Shown: positions 11,581 through 22,623, counted from the stretch's first letter. The stretch is 64,000 nt of DNA from Opeltia flavorubescens (GCA_000442125.1 KE546974.1:496001-560000); one strand, 5' to 3'. The notes: generated by a model from the letters alone, not told the origin. Program-made: numbers and translations.

Positions 11581-12023
11581 ATAACTTTTCAATTGCAGGC
11601 TACTCCTGGAGGCACTGCATTTCACCTTCTGGTTGGTTTTTTGGGGGAGCTGAACTGAGACACTGTCCAAGGAATGTAGACGCAAGCTGATGCAACTCCG
11701 CTATGCTGTTGCCTATTTAGAACCAAGGCTCTCATCCCTGAAAGAGTATATACGTCCGAACATTGGGCATGTTATAAGGTATAGCCCGGTCTCGAGTAAA
11801 GTAATCGGAGCTTTCTCTAGCGCTTGTGGGCGCGGCTACTCCTTTCAAAAAATACAACGATCCCTGCACCAAAGCTATAAAATCCATCCTCTTTACCCCC
11901 CCTCAGCTTTCAATCCCTCCGAGGGTCATGATTTTCCTGCACAATCACCTGCAGATACCTACTTCACCAATGCTATGGCCGCAATCCTTCTAAATCCCGC
12001 TTCTAGGCTCTCCAACCATCACA

Positions 12024-12548
12024 ATGGCTGCTCCACCAAATTCTCCCGCTCCGAACCCTCCCTCCCCACCCCCTAACCCTCAACCCACCGATCCGCAACC
12101 CATCGATACCTCCCTCACAAGCCCCCGCTCTCTCCGCCAATTCTCCTTCTTCCTCACCGGCGCCGCCCTAGTCTCCCTCTCCATATTCTCCACCCGCCGC
12201 GCCCTCGTCCGCCGCTATCACGCCACCGTCCCGCACTACTTCCAGCCCTCGAACGCGCCCCCGCGGCAACCATTCAGCCTACAAAAAGAAGCCGCAGAAG
12301 CACTCAGGATCGCGACGGTCAATGTTCTGAGCTTTAGTGTTATGATGGGTGGGGGTGTGTTGTGGGCGGCGGATGTGAATAGTTTGGAGGAAGGGAGGGA
12401 GAGGTTAAGGGCGATGAGGAGGAGGAGGGAGAGGAGCGTTAGGGGTGGGAGGGACGAGAGGATGGATGGGGAGGTGGAGAGGGAGTTTGGGGAGTTGGTT
12501 GGGGAGAGTCTGAGGAGGGGGGTGGATAAGGGAGGGAAAGAACGATGA
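12024..12548 (+). CDS. AIM11: AIM11-like mitochondrial membrane protein
   Basis: A single-exon frame of 174 aa. After a Pro-rich N-terminal 33 residues comes SPRSLRQFSFFLTGAALVSL, a membrane helix ending in a basic cluster (TRRALVRRYHATVPHYFQPSN), then a second hydrophobic segment (IATVNVLSFSVMMGGGVLWA) followed by DVNSLEEGRERLRAMRRR. This order matches fungal AIM11 (altered inheritance of mitochondria 11), a two-helix mitochondrial membrane protein of unknown molecular role. The C-terminal 45 residues are strongly charged and purine-rich in DNA, which is variable in the family. It converges on the small secreted-peptide gene downstream. A competing frame of 128 codons starting at 11690 overlaps it, but has no family match. 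Confidence 0.85.
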   Translation: MAAPPNSPAPNPPSPPPNPQPTDPQPIDTSLTSPRSLRQFSFFLTGAALVSLSIFSTRRALVRRYHATVPHYFQPSNAPPRQPFSLQKEAAEALRIATVNVLSFSVMMGGGVLWAADVNSLEEGRERLRAMRRRRERSVRGGRDERMDGEVEREFGELVGESLRRGVDKGGKER

Positions 12549-12893
12549 TGGTGGAGTGCCGGGCGATGGAGAAGATAGTGCTAAAATTCTGTGGTTCATG
12601 GAGTGCATACTACGAGGAGTACTAGTCATATCAGCTCCTGTCCGTCCAGAAAAGAAGAACATTGGGTCGTGAAGGTATTGGACACCAGCAAGACGCTTCG
12701 CCTCCAACCAAATTTTCCGCACCGAACCCTATCTTTAAAAACTCATCTCCTTCCTCAATGAATGTCCTCCGGCTCTATTCTCCCCTGAAAATACGTCTAT
12801 TTTCTCATATCACATCATCCTTTTAGAACCTAAAATACAAGCTTCCGACTCCGAGTATCTTACAATCACACATCTTCCACCACATGCACCCCA

Positions 12894-13190
12894 TCAATCA
12901 ACCCCCGCAGCCGCTCCCTCAATGATATCAGAAATCGGCACATCAATCACATCATCCATTATCCTCAATAAAACCGGAGCCCGAACCCGAACCCGAACCC
13001 GAACCGGCTCGCTGGTGCTAGTCGGGCTAGCAGACGACGGCGTTGCGCAGAGAGTCTGACTCTGCGCATAAGTATGGGTATGCTGTAAACCCATGAGGCC
13101 GTGGTGTCGATGTCTATGATGCAGGGTTGGACGCGCGGATGTGAATGTTGCGGTGAGCAGGGCTGTGAGGAGGAAGAGGATGGGTTGCAT
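12894..13190 (-). CDS. Small secreted peptide with Arg-Val repeat, unrecognised
   Basis: The ATG at 13190 opens a 98-residue frame. I chose it over the upstream in-frame extension because the next residues (MQPILFLLTALLTATFTSA) are a textbook signal peptide with a likely cleavage after TSA. The mature part is about 78 residues: a His-rich start (LHHRHRHHG), then a Ser/Thr-rich stretch, then EPVRVRVRVRAPV, encoded by a hexamer repeat, and an acidic end (MDDVIDVPISDIIEGAAAGVD). There is one Cys only, so it is not a disulfide-knotted effector. No family recognised. A small secreted protein of this shape could be a candidate effector, a precursor peptide or a chance frame; the signal peptide and ATG favour a real gene. 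Confidence 0.5.
   Translation of the reverse strand: MQPILFLLTALLTATFTSARPTLHHRHRHHGLMGLQHTHTYAQSQTLCATPSSASPTSTSEPVRVRVRVRAPVLLRIMDDVIDVPISDIIEGAAAGVD
12980..13003. repeat. Tandem hexamer (CCCGAA)x4
   Basis: Four perfect copies of CCCGAA on the plus strand, inside the small secreted-peptide gene. Read on the minus strand it encodes alternating Arg and Val codons. Such units gain or lose copies easily without breaking the frame. Confidence 0.85.
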
Positions 13191-13734
13191 CTTTCTAGAG
13201 TGCTTGGAGGGGGCCAAAGGTAGATGGATGTCGGAGTATCGATTCGAAAGTAGATGGGTTGCTGTATAGAATGACTGTGAGTATAGTGTATGGGGGCTGG
13301 TATATCTTTCGGGAAGAACAGGAGGCGATTTCAATAAAGAAAACTTAATAGATAAAAGATACGTGGTCGAACATGCTCTTTTCCCCATTAATTAGTTGTG
13401 AAAAAAAGAAGGGATGTCTACGTGCGAAACGAACCATTTGAGGCAGTTTGAGGCTTATCAAAAATAAAGACCGACAATTGCAAAAAGATAGTGTCATGCT
13501 CTGCAGCGACGGTAAAAATTGGATTGTAGAATTTGAAACAGCTCAGCAAAGAATGAATGTCGGCAAGGAAAACCAGAGAGAACAAAGCATTTTTCCATTT
13601 TCCTACTGAAAAGATTCCCTTGGGAAAGCTAGACCAAGGGACTTCTCCTAGGTAAAACATTACCACTTCATCCTATATACAGGATTACGCTCGTTCGCCT
13701 TCCAGACGTTGAAAGTCTTCATCATCAAGCTCAC

Positions 13735-15189
13735 TCACGAACTTGCCAATCCATGCGCCGTCAAGAACTTCTGGATGACATGATACGCGCCCGTCGAGTT
13801 GTAATGCAGATTGATCCCATGCGCACTGTTTGGCTGGATGTACGTCTCAAACGCGCTCGCGGCCGGGAATGCCATTTTGGATTTTGCAGGGATAGATGCG
13901 AGTGCTGGATCGCCGGTGGCGAGACAATCGCCGCCACAGTAAATTGCATCTTGTCCTACACAACGAGTTAGGCGCTTTTTTCTTGGCCAATAAATCGAGG
14001 AATGAAGATCTTACGGCCAGTAAGGATCTGCACTGGTCCTTTAAAGCCGGGTGCCACGTAGGGTCCACTCCCAATGGTCAAAAGTTCACCAAGAGTATAG
14101 GGAAACTTGGAGGATTCGGCGAACAATAGTATGCTTGGGTCGAAAAACTCTGGTAGAAGGAAGGCGAACTGATTGCTACCAGCATCGGCCCAGGTAAGGT
14201 ATCCAGACGGGAGGTCTGCGGCTTTGGGCAATTGATATGGCTCAATCCCCGCAAACAAATCGCCTATGTCTGTTGTTTGAAGTATTTCCTGCACTTCCCC
14301 AAGCGTGATGTTGAGACTTGATAATCCGTTCGCAAATTCAGCGAGGTTCGACGCAGAAGGCACGAGCGTAGACAGAGCTCCAGACACGGCCGAATAGCTA
14401 ATGTTCCCGAATCTCAAGGGTTGATTGAGACGAGCTAATTTGCTGTCCCAGCTTGCAACCGTCGCCGGCAGGAATGAACCGTTCTGACTGAACCCGGTAA
14501 GAATAAGTCCATCGCTGGCAGTCGGATGCGAGATGGCTAGGGCAACTGACAACGTCGAGCCGAAAGAGTGGCCGACGTGAACTACCTTGTTGAAGGCATG
14601 CGGGACGCTCGGTAGAGAGCCTTTTCGCAGCATCATGGTAAGTTCGTACAAAACAGACGTCTCGGCTGGAACTTGTAAGACACTCAGGGGATCCGCTTTG
14701 GAGGAATTGCCCTCGCCGAGACGATCAATTGACAGCGTGCAGAAGCCATATTGTTCGACAGCGACATCGATGTAACTATAATTGAAGCTGTTGTACGGAA
14801 GGTCCCAGTATCTACGCGCGTCGAGACATTAGTCTAACGCTCAAGCACAGAAGGACAAGAACGTACGTCTTATCGAATCCAAGACCGTGTGTCAGAATCT
14901 GTACAGTTGGGTTCGTGCCGCTCTCTGCATCAGGTTTGCAGAATTTGGCGCTGATGTTGTAGATGCCAGTCACAGTAGCATAATCCAGAAGGGCTTCTTC
15001 GGTGAAGTTGCCGCGAATACTCGTCAAGTTCTGAGCAAATGTAGTCGCGTCCGCGTTGCCTTTTAGAGTAGGAATATCAAATACTCCATTACGAGCTGAA
15101 ATGGATACAGGAACCGTAATATTCGTGCATTGCTTAGCTACGACTGAGGCAGTGAACAGTGTCGCCGTCAAGAAACGTAAGTTGTACAT
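13735..15189 (-). CDS. Secreted alpha/beta hydrolase
   Basis: Exons 15189-14867, 14811-14015 and 13955-13735 give 446 aa; introns are 55 and 59 bp and both phases close. Residues 1-18 are a signal peptide (MYNLRFLTATLFTASVVA). The core fold is clear: LTHGLGFDKTYWDLPYN carries the oxyanion-side HG motif, SIDRLGEGNS is the strand-4 turn, and VVHVGHSFGSTLSVAL is the nucleophile elbow with GHSFG serine. Near the C-terminus VQILTGRQDAIYCGGDC supplies the acidic residue and NSAHGINLHYNS the histidine, so the Ser-Asp-His triad looks complete. Cys pairs and several N-glycosylation sites (NITV, NLTS, NISY) fit an extracellular enzyme. The family is common in plant-associated and saprotrophic ascomycetes; the substrate (ester, lipid or lactone) cannot be told from sequence. 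Confidence 0.88.
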
Positions 15190-16957
15190 GGTAGTCTATG
15201 TCAAAATCTTACAATAAGAATAGAATGAATTATGGGAGAGCAGGCAGATGAAAAGCAAGCTTGGATATTTGTTGACATTTTACAACGGATCAAGCACCGT
15301 GCACCATCATAGAATCGGTACCTCGAAGCCCAGATTCCGATTCCAAAAATGTTTTGCGTCATGGTCATTATTATCGTTCTGCAGCTTGATGATGGGTCGG
15401 GTAAAGCATGCCGTTGCCCTTGGGCCCTGGATGTCAACCTTGTTACAGTGCTGTGGAAGTCTGGACCTGCGGGGATCAATACAGTCGGGACAAAAGGTAG
15501 ACCATGGTTGATTAGCGGGATGCGATGTCGTGTTCCCAGATAGAGACATAGGGCAAGAAATATGCGGTTAGACCGATGACGAGTGTTCCGAATAGGATCA
15601 AGTTGTTGACTTTAGCTTTCGCTTTGCGGGGGTTGATCGATCTCAAATACCAACACCCTGGCTAGCGTCCACGGATCCAATTTCCGCTCGTACAGATTCT
15701 GTGGCCACCAGGGACAGACAGCTGCAAAAGTTTGACGTCAGTAACGTTGATGAGTTTTCTTCGATCGAGTGAACTCACTCCAGTGTATGCTACACTATGA
15801 TAATATTGGCTTTGTCGTGCTAAACCACTATCATCCCATCTCTTCATACAACAGCCCATGATCGAAGGCCTCCTGATGAAGCGCAGGAGGCATATACGTA
15901 GTGGAAAGTCTTTCGACATTGCCTTTGCCAGTCTCAATCACCGTTGCGTACATGTGAGGAGGTCGACCTCTACGCTGAGTGCCAACGTCTTTTCCAACTT
16001 CAGGAAGCAGAGAATCGTTTTACATAATCAGCTTCGAAGCCATATTAGTATTCACTGATAAGGGAAATATTCAAGTGTACCTACAGGGAAACGAGATTCG
16101 TGATGTGAAATCTCGTAGTGAGGAATAGGTTGCGCCGGCTGGTTGCAGGCTCGAACCCGAGTCCAAGGTTATCACAATGCATGACGATGAACGGGGCGTG
16201 AACATCTCCTTGCAGGACAAATGCTGTGTGATAAAAAAACAAATAAACTCTGCATACAAGAAGTAAACGACTAGCTGCAAGAATCCGTATTTCCTCGCAT
16301 CAGGGGAACGGCTAATCGGTCATAAGGGAGAAGTCCTGAGTAGATCTAGACAGACAGAGCGTATATCAATGGACAAATGGTCGTTTAGGTGTCTCGTTAT
16401 TCTCAATCATTGGAGATGAGACGTTCAGTAGATATAGGCGGTGTAGCATTGACAGGCACTGATATTATGACCTCAATCTGGTAGACGTGTTTCGTCAGGC
16501 CCGTGACTGAACTTGCCAGATGGTCAATGCTGCCCCGAGCAAGATGTAGTTGTCAGCGTCCGACATGATTCTTTGGTTACTCAGAATCCGCCATTGCTGC
16601 TCCTAGGCAACTGCCAATACTGAGGTTGACACCAGGCATCTCAAACCAGAACTGTGGAGGGCCACAAGATCACGGAGCCAATAAAGGTATATCATGCCCA
16701 TGTACCATAGGAGATGGATAAGTGGTTACGTGACTTCATGGAGAAATCATCCATAACATCTGGCAAGTGGCTTGGAGAATGTCCCCTCAAGACCAGTGTC
16801 GCTGTTTGCCAGCAAGCCTTCTAGAAAATCTGTGGCTGAACACGGTGAGCTGTCAAAGAGAGGCGGACGTCTCGCAGGTTCCAGATCAGGCGGTCGGAAT
16901 AACCGCTCGAGCTGTGTAATCTTCAAACATCTCAATGGCATGCTTCGTGGTGAGATA
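15190..16957. other. Gene-poor stretch, 1.8 kb
   Basis: Contains the hydrolase promoter at its left end. The remaining sequence has only short frames of under 95 codons with no recognisable domain. No tandem repeats, terminal inverted repeats or transposon remnants are visible. One short frame (16747-16941, minus) could be a last exon of the doubtful gene to its right, but no clean splice joins it. Confidence 0.45.
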
Positions 16958-17548
16958 TTACCTTGGACTAATGGTGATTTTGGAGGCTAGAGGTACGCTC
17001 TTCTTGCGCTTCCCTGCTGTTGCCGCAGAGCTATTGGTGACCGGCCGGTTGGGCTCCAGCTTGTCATTGATGTCCAGGCTCATCGCAATGGAGTTGCTTG
17101 TAGGGTTGGCCTCATCAAGCGCCGTTCCTGGACCGTTTTCTTCTCCAGCTAATGCAGCTTTGTAATGCTCTTCCAATGATGTGAGAGTAGGAGCGGCACC
17201 AGGCGGTTTTAGAGGGGCATGTTTTGGGTCAATCTTGAAGAAGCACATGCTTGAATGCGGCAAAGAGGACTGGGGTTCTGGTGAGACAGTGGTGCTGATG
17301 GTATGCATGCAAGAAGAAAGGTAGAGGAAGAGATTGGAGCGCATATAAAGTTTGTGTATATGCGGTGCAATGATGTTGAAAGGTGAGATGGAGATGGGGT
17401 CGATGGACACGTCGTTCATGCGGAGATCTTCCCCCCGTTCGGAGAATATCAGTGGTGGCTGCAGCATGGCGTCGGAGGGTCGACGAATCATGAGACGAAA
17501 CAGTAAAGAGAGGAGATCAGTAGAGGAATACACTAGTATCGGAAACAT
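16958..17548 (-). CDS. Doubtful hypothetical protein, 196 aa
   Basis: An open minus-strand frame with an ATG. The first 85 residues are hydrophobic and irregular; the rest (PTLTSLEEHYKAALAGEENG, LDINDKLEPNRP, ending AGKRKKSVPLASKITISP) reads like a soluble protein with a basic, possibly nuclear-targeting cluster. No family recognised. A GTAATA donor at the end of the frame suggests a further exon: 16747-16941 would continue sensibly with CLKITQLERLFRPPDL, but the only phase-matching acceptor leaves a 31 bp intron, which is too short. It sits just downstream of the RBR-type gene on the same strand and could be part of its 3' region rather than a gene. Confidence 0.3.
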   Translation of the reverse strand: MFPILVYSSTDLLSLLFRLMIRRPSDAMLQPPLIFSERGEDLRMNDVSIDPISISPFNIIAPHIHKLYMRSNLFLYLSSCMHTISTTVSPEPQSSLPHSSMCFFKIDPKHAPLKPPGAAPTLTSLEEHYKAALAGEENGPGTALDEANPTSNSIAMSLDINDKLEPNRPVTNSSAATAGKRKKSVPLASKITISPR

Positions 17549-17724
17549 TCCGTTGTCGTACTGTATCTTCTCTGGCTCTGACTCTTTAGATACATGACTG
17601 CTAGATACTTCCGGTACATTTCCCCTTCAATCGGTGCACCGATTTGTTCAGCGCTGTAAAGCATGGTCAAAACACAAGTAAACCCCATACAGGAGCAGCA
17701 CACAACGCCAGCATCGTTAACTCA

Positions 17725-19000
17725 TCAGGGGCAATCTGTACCCGGATGATCCAGGCCTTTGCAAATCAGGCAAATGCTCGCCTTGCAATGAGGACACCTG
17801 AACGAGCCGCTCACGAACTTGTTCGGTCGCCTCGCCATCCGATTCAACTCGGCAACACGGTCATCAATCGCCTGCTCAACAAGGCGAGGTGAAATGAAAT
17901 ATGAGCACGTAGGGGCCGGACAGTAGATACGTTTGTCCGTGTTTATCTCCTCGCGTTTATTTCGGTATGCTCTGAATTCAGTATCGGAGAGCACCTCGTA
18001 TGCATATGCGTCTGGCAGAGCTTTGCCACACGCACAGGTGGGCGGCATCCTTGAATCGTCTTTTGATGCAAGGACGAAATTTGTACGCAAGCAACTTCCA
18101 TGGTGCCAGTGTTGCGTTTGGCTCGGCTGATCAATGGCTCCACATGTACGGACCATCTTGTCGTTTTCATGTCCATTGCCACGGCAAGAGAAACATCGCA
18201 TAGGGATGATGTATTGCATGGCCTTTTCTTTTTGCACAGTCACATAGTTGCCGATCAAAGTGGTATCAAGTCCATCGCGGGCCATTTCGATTTCTTTGCA
18301 TGCTATTTGTTCGACGATGGTTTGTATCTCTTTTTCCATTCTGCGAGCGTCCCAGCGGCCAACGATTCCTAAGCTTCTTTCAAATACTTTTTCCTGGCTC
18401 ATCTCGGATCTTAAGAAATTGGCCCTCTGGGCCAAGAAGGCTTTTTCTGTGTCTGTCATCGTTAAGAGCATCATGTCGCGTGAGAGTCCGTGGCCTTCGG
18501 TGTTGCTTCCTGCCTCGAAATCCAGACGGCTTTGGTGTTGAGGTGGCACCCTCGGTGTGTCCGTATTGATGACAATTGGGATCGAGCCGCGACCTCGTGG
18601 ATTCAGATATCGAGACAGACCACGGCTTCTGACACGCTCACGGTCTGTGCCTATGTAAGCTCGTATAAATTGCCAAAGAAGACTGCAAGCTGGACCCTAC
18701 CTATATTACTGTCGCTATCGCGATGTGGTTTTCCACGAAGCAACAGTCGGAACAGATGGGATTCTCCTTGTTCAATTAGCTACAGATTCCTAACACCTAC
18801 TTCTCGATATACTTGCCTGGTACAAGTTGGCTCACACTCCCAGTCCCACGCTCTGTGTACACGTCAGCTCGAAGGAAAGACGTCAAACTGCAATTTTAAT
18901 GCCAACCTGGTGCTTCTGTGGAGATACCCGTTTCATGAGTTTCCGGGCTATCACGGCCCTTTAAGAGCCAACTCCACAATTTTGAGACTTCGAACTTCAT
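17725..19000 (-). CDS. RBR/IBR-type zinc-binding protein (E3 ligase-like) without a second RING
   Basis: Proposed exons 19000-18907, 18852-18824, 18779-18701 and 18650-17725 give 375 aa with all phases closing; the 29 nt second exon and the 44 bp intron after it are the least certain. The large last exon carries the domains. From residue about 220 a RING1-like set of Cys/His appears (RCFSCRGNGHE, WHHGSCLRTNF, TCACGKALP), followed from about 310 by an IBR (in-between-RING) domain (RIYCPAPTCSYF ... FRCPHCKASICLICKGLDHPG). Known RBR ligases continue into RING2, which holds the catalytic cysteine that takes ubiquitin; here the frame ends at GTDCP with two TGA codons in a row. So the product either acts without transthiolation, has a further exon I cannot place, or is truncated. 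Residues 100-200 are helical and charged. Confidence 0.72.
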
Positions 19001-20820
19001 ATTATCACATTTTCTTATATATGGGATCAATATGATGTATCAATACACATATATACTCTCACATCAACAACGCACAGTTGAAAAATGAACCTCGATACAT
19101 ATAATTACAATTCTACAGGAAATCTGTTCACTCCATTTCACAGTCCTGCCTTGAATGGTGCAACGCTAATATGCCTTGACCTTACCCGAATTGACAATGC
19201 AAATTTCCGCAGATGTCAATGAATACTATATTAATGATTGGAATTCAAAATACTGTTGAGCAAGGTCTGGTCCCATTGAACAAGTGCAAGACTCAATTGA
19301 GAGTTTCATAAGATAAGGCGATGGAGCCTGGGATATTGATGAGCACCTTGGTGCTATGTAATTTTCTTTCAACTCAGTAAAGAAGATGCACCCGCCGAAT
19401 ACTATTTTAAACATAGCCTGTTCTCTATAATCATTGAACTGCTTTGCAAAGAACATGAGCAATCATAAGGAGGTTTGATGACAAAAGACTTGTCTAAATG
19501 GGGCTGGGACCATCTCTACTTGTCCATTAGGGACCACTTGAAACCCAAGCAATCTCGACAGAATCAGATATCGATACACCGGCTATCATCTAGGTGAGCT
19601 TACATACTGGTATGCACGCACCACTATGGAACACACTAGCCATGCTGGACAACCCTCCATTGTGAAAGGCTGATGGCAAAAGTATTGTCCACTTGATGGC
19701 GATTCCTTTCGTCAACTTGGTATGGATAATCGTTCAGATTCATACCAATCTCAGAAGAATTGAGGATCGATACATTTGATATTCCAAACGGATTAGACGG
19801 CTATCATCAACCTTCGATCATAAAATAGGGGCTGATGAAAAACTAAGCGAGTGTTGCCGGGGAGACGGGCAAAGCTAAGGAGCGAGTCAAAGAGCAAGTC
19901 TTACCGAACACCAGCGAGCGAGTGTCCTAAAGCATGCACTGCCAGATCACACCCTCCTTTAAGTGTTTCTTGAAGCAGCGTTTAGACGTGAATTTGGGGA
20001 CTGGATGCTTTGACAATGCAGGGATGGGCCACACCAATATGTTCATTGGCTAGAATTGGTGGTTTTGCTGCCCCTTCCAGTGCCCAATGATGCAGGGTTT
20101 TCGCAAAGCGATTATGTTGAAGCCATGGTTCGTCAGACTATGACGAACTACGACCTATCAATGCTCAGGCTGGCACGAGGGGGGCTTCAATACGTAGCAA
20201 TTTCAGTAAGAGTGGAGAGGTGATTTATCGATCCCCTTAGAATCTGCTCCTGATGATCGGCTGTCGTGCTGAGGCAGATAAATACACTCAATACCTTTGG
20301 GAATAAATAATACTTGCCCATATAAGATGACACTGGAATCGTCATGTTTCTAACGGCCTTGCATTTCGGGCAAGCCATCAAATTTGGGGGTTCGGTTCGC
20401 ATTCGCGTGATCGCTGTATCGGTCTGCAGTTCGCCGGTGTGACAGCGGGCGCTAATGTGGGGCCTAAACTTCCATTGAGAAATTAATGGATGAGGAGAAT
20501 CGAAGTAAACAACCGAGACCATTCGTCACCAACACTACCAGAACCCTTTACCTTCAACCTTTCAACTCGGCAGACTCTCATCAGAAAACATAGAAGCTTA
20601 TCGTGTGATTATAAACCATCAAAATCGCATATGATCCTAAGAACAAACACACCGTCTGCCGCATTGAAAGACTGGCGGTAACATGAAGCATCGATCAAAG
20701 GAACCTTACCGGTGGCAGCAATTTCACAAGACTCCTTCGCAGGATTTGGAATATTCCAATTCAGTATTGAGGCCAACCTACCAATTTGTCTAAATCTCCA
20801 ATACCCACAAGCCATCTAGC
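19001..20820. other. Gene-poor stretch, 1.8 kb
   Basis: Divergent upstream regions of the RBR-type gene (left) and the proline-rich membrane protein (right). Moderately AT-rich between about 19000 and 19850, with only short frames and no recognisable protein, repeat or RNA gene. Confidence 0.45.
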
Positions 20821-22623
20821 ATGAACCCTCCGCCCCCTCCTCCTCCACCACATGGCACCAATTCAGGCAGTCGCTCAGGCTTACCACCTGGCAATTACGA
20901 TATCTTTGTTATCCCTCCACATTCTGCTGGTTCCGGATTTCTCTACCTGCCTTCACTTCAAACGCACCGAAACAGTTTCCTGGCTGGAGTAGGATGCACA
21001 CTGGTGGCGGTAGCTATATGGACTGTCGTCTTTCCAGTGCTGAGGGAATGGTTTGCCACAATAGTGGCCAGTGGAGGTATGGCCGTCGTGGTGCTCCTCA
21101 TTGGGGTTGGTGTTGCTGGATGGGCTTGGGGCAAAACGCAAACAGAAGCGGGAGGATCGCATACTGGTGGCGCAACGGGAGCATCTGCAAGCAGCAGCCA
21201 TCCAGCTGGTGGTCCTCCACCGCAAAACACAGCCCCTCCACCTCCGCCGCCGCCCCCTCCTCCTCCTACCCAGCCCGAACAACCAATTCCCGAGCCCGAA
21301 CCAAGGCCACCGCCCTCAAGACCACCGCCTCCGCATTCCTCATGGCAGCGAGCACAGACCGGACCCGCTGGTACTGGAGGAACTCCACGCGCTGGGGGGG
21401 CTGCTTTTGGTGCAGGTGCTGGTGCAAGCACTGGGACGACAAACGCGGGTGCTGCTAAAGGCGCTTGGGAAAAGGCAAGGGAGGAGACACGAAAGAAGGA
21501 AGAGGAGCGAAAACGGGCGGAAGAATTGCGTAAAAAAAGAGAAGAATTGGAACAAGAGAGGATAAAGCAAAGGGAAAAAGATGCCCGGGAAAGGGAGGTT
21601 CGAGAGCGGCGAGAAAAGAGGGAGCAGGAGCTCAAGGAACGGGCACAGGAGCTCAAAGAAAAAGCCCAAGCAGCTCCACCTCCACCTCGCCATACAGCCC
21701 CTAAAGCTGAAAATCCAAGACCAGAATCACCTACTAAAAGACACCAGCAGCCCACAGCAAAAACAGCGACAGAAGATGATGCTTACTCTTTCCGACCTTA
21801 CGATAAGCCCAAAAGACCTACCCATACCGCCACTACAGCATCATCCATCTACTCGGAATCATCCTACGCCCCCTCTCAGTCAACAAGCCGGACAACGCCG
21901 CCGCCGTCCCATCGGGGTCCTTACCGTAACAAGGATCCCGATAAGATCGTGCTCAAAGCTGTGTACTCGTTCAACAACGCCTTCACGAGACTGCCAATAG
22001 CGCAGTTAGTATCCGGTGCAGGGTCGGTAACTGACGGTTTGGTCCTCCGTATTACCACCGAAGGCCTTTTCATTGACGACGACGTCCGAGGAGTTCCCCA
22101 ACGCGAATGGGATGTCAAGGCATGGACGCTGAAACTGGTAGAGGTATGGTGTCCCCACGTAAACGCATTGGGAGCGAGTTCTGGCTCCGATCCATCCCCC
22201 GCTGCAGCGCGTACAGGCAAATCTGGATTCATCTTCAGCAGCAAGGAGAAAGATGCCACCAAGGCACCGTCCACTGAAGAATCGGATCACTTTGTTGCGT
22301 ACTTGACGTCTGCTTGCAAGAGTCCATTCAACCCTGCATCTTCCGCCGCACGTTCTTCGTGGCGGACAGCCACTTCGGAAAATAGATCTAACGCTGGTGT
22401 GTCACAGACTGGTGAATTCAAGGGATTACATGTCCTGAGAGCCAACATTCGCGATGCGGAGGGCAAACGATATATTTTCGTACTGCAAGAGGAGGAAGGC
22501 TGGAAGGTCGCGGTGGGCCTTCAACGACTCAGGAGAGGCACACAAGTACGAGCGCTCGGTGTGAGTGGCATGAGCGCGAATGAAGCAAAAGGGATTCTGG
22601 AGAATATGGGATGGCCAAGATAA
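20821..22623 (+). CDS. Membrane protein with poly-Pro segments, coiled coil and conserved C-terminal domain
   Basis: A single frame of 600 aa. It opens with poly-proline (MNPPPPPPPPHG) and has two membrane helices at about 53-74 and 80-103. A Pro-rich linker follows, with two poly-Pro runs at about 137-160. A Lys/Glu/Arg coiled coil covers about 215-290 (KAREETRKKEEERKRAEELR type). A disordered Ser/Pro/Thr part leads to a folded C-terminal region from residue 372 (DPDKIVLKAVYSFNNAFTRLP) to the end (GMSANEAKGILENMGWPR). The C-terminal region has alternating strands and helices, with WDVKAWTLKLVEVWCP and LHVLRANIRDAEGKRYIFVLQEEEGW. I recognise this as a type of protein found across Pezizomycotina, but know no function for it. 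Two close helices suggest a membrane hairpin with both ends in the cytosol. Confidence 0.82.
   Translation: MNPPPPPPPPHGTNSGSRSGLPPGNYDIFVIPPHSAGSGFLYLPSLQTHRNSFLAGVGCTLVAVAIWTVVFPVLREWFATIVASGGMAVVVLLIGVGVAGWAWGKTQTEAGGSHTGGATGASASSSHPAGGPPPQNTAPPPPPPPPPPPTQPEQPIPEPEPRPPPSRPPPPHSSWQRAQTGPAGTGGTPRAGGAAFGAGAGASTGTTNAGAAKGAWEKAREETRKKEEERKRAEELRKKREELEQERIKQREKDAREREVRERREKREQELKERAQELKEKAQAAPPPPRHTAPKAENPRPESPTKRHQQPTAKTATEDDAYSFRPYDKPKRPTHTATTASSIYSESSYAPSQSTSRTTPPPSHRGPYRNKDPDKIVLKAVYSFNNAFTRLPIAQLVSGAGSVTDGLVLRITTEGLFIDDDVRGVPQREWDVKAWTLKLVEVWCPHVNALGASSGSDPSPAAARTGKSGFIFSSKEKDATKAPSTEESDHFVAYLTSACKSPFNPASSAARSSWRTATSENRSNAGVSQTGEFKGLHVLRANIRDAEGKRYIFVLQEEEGWKVAVGLQRLRRGTQVRALGVSGMSANEAKGILENMGWPR

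Noticed and set aside
11690-12076. 128-codon plus frame before AIM11
   Set aside because: No family match, overlaps the AIM11 start in another frame and ends inside it; probably leader sequence.
12405-12722. 105-codon minus frame rich in Pro and Ser
   Set aside because: It is the antisense shadow of the purine-rich end of AIM11.
16140-16172. Minus-strand GGGTTCGAGCC resembling a tRNA B box
   Set aside because: No matching A box, anticodon stem or 7 bp acceptor stem could be folded around it.
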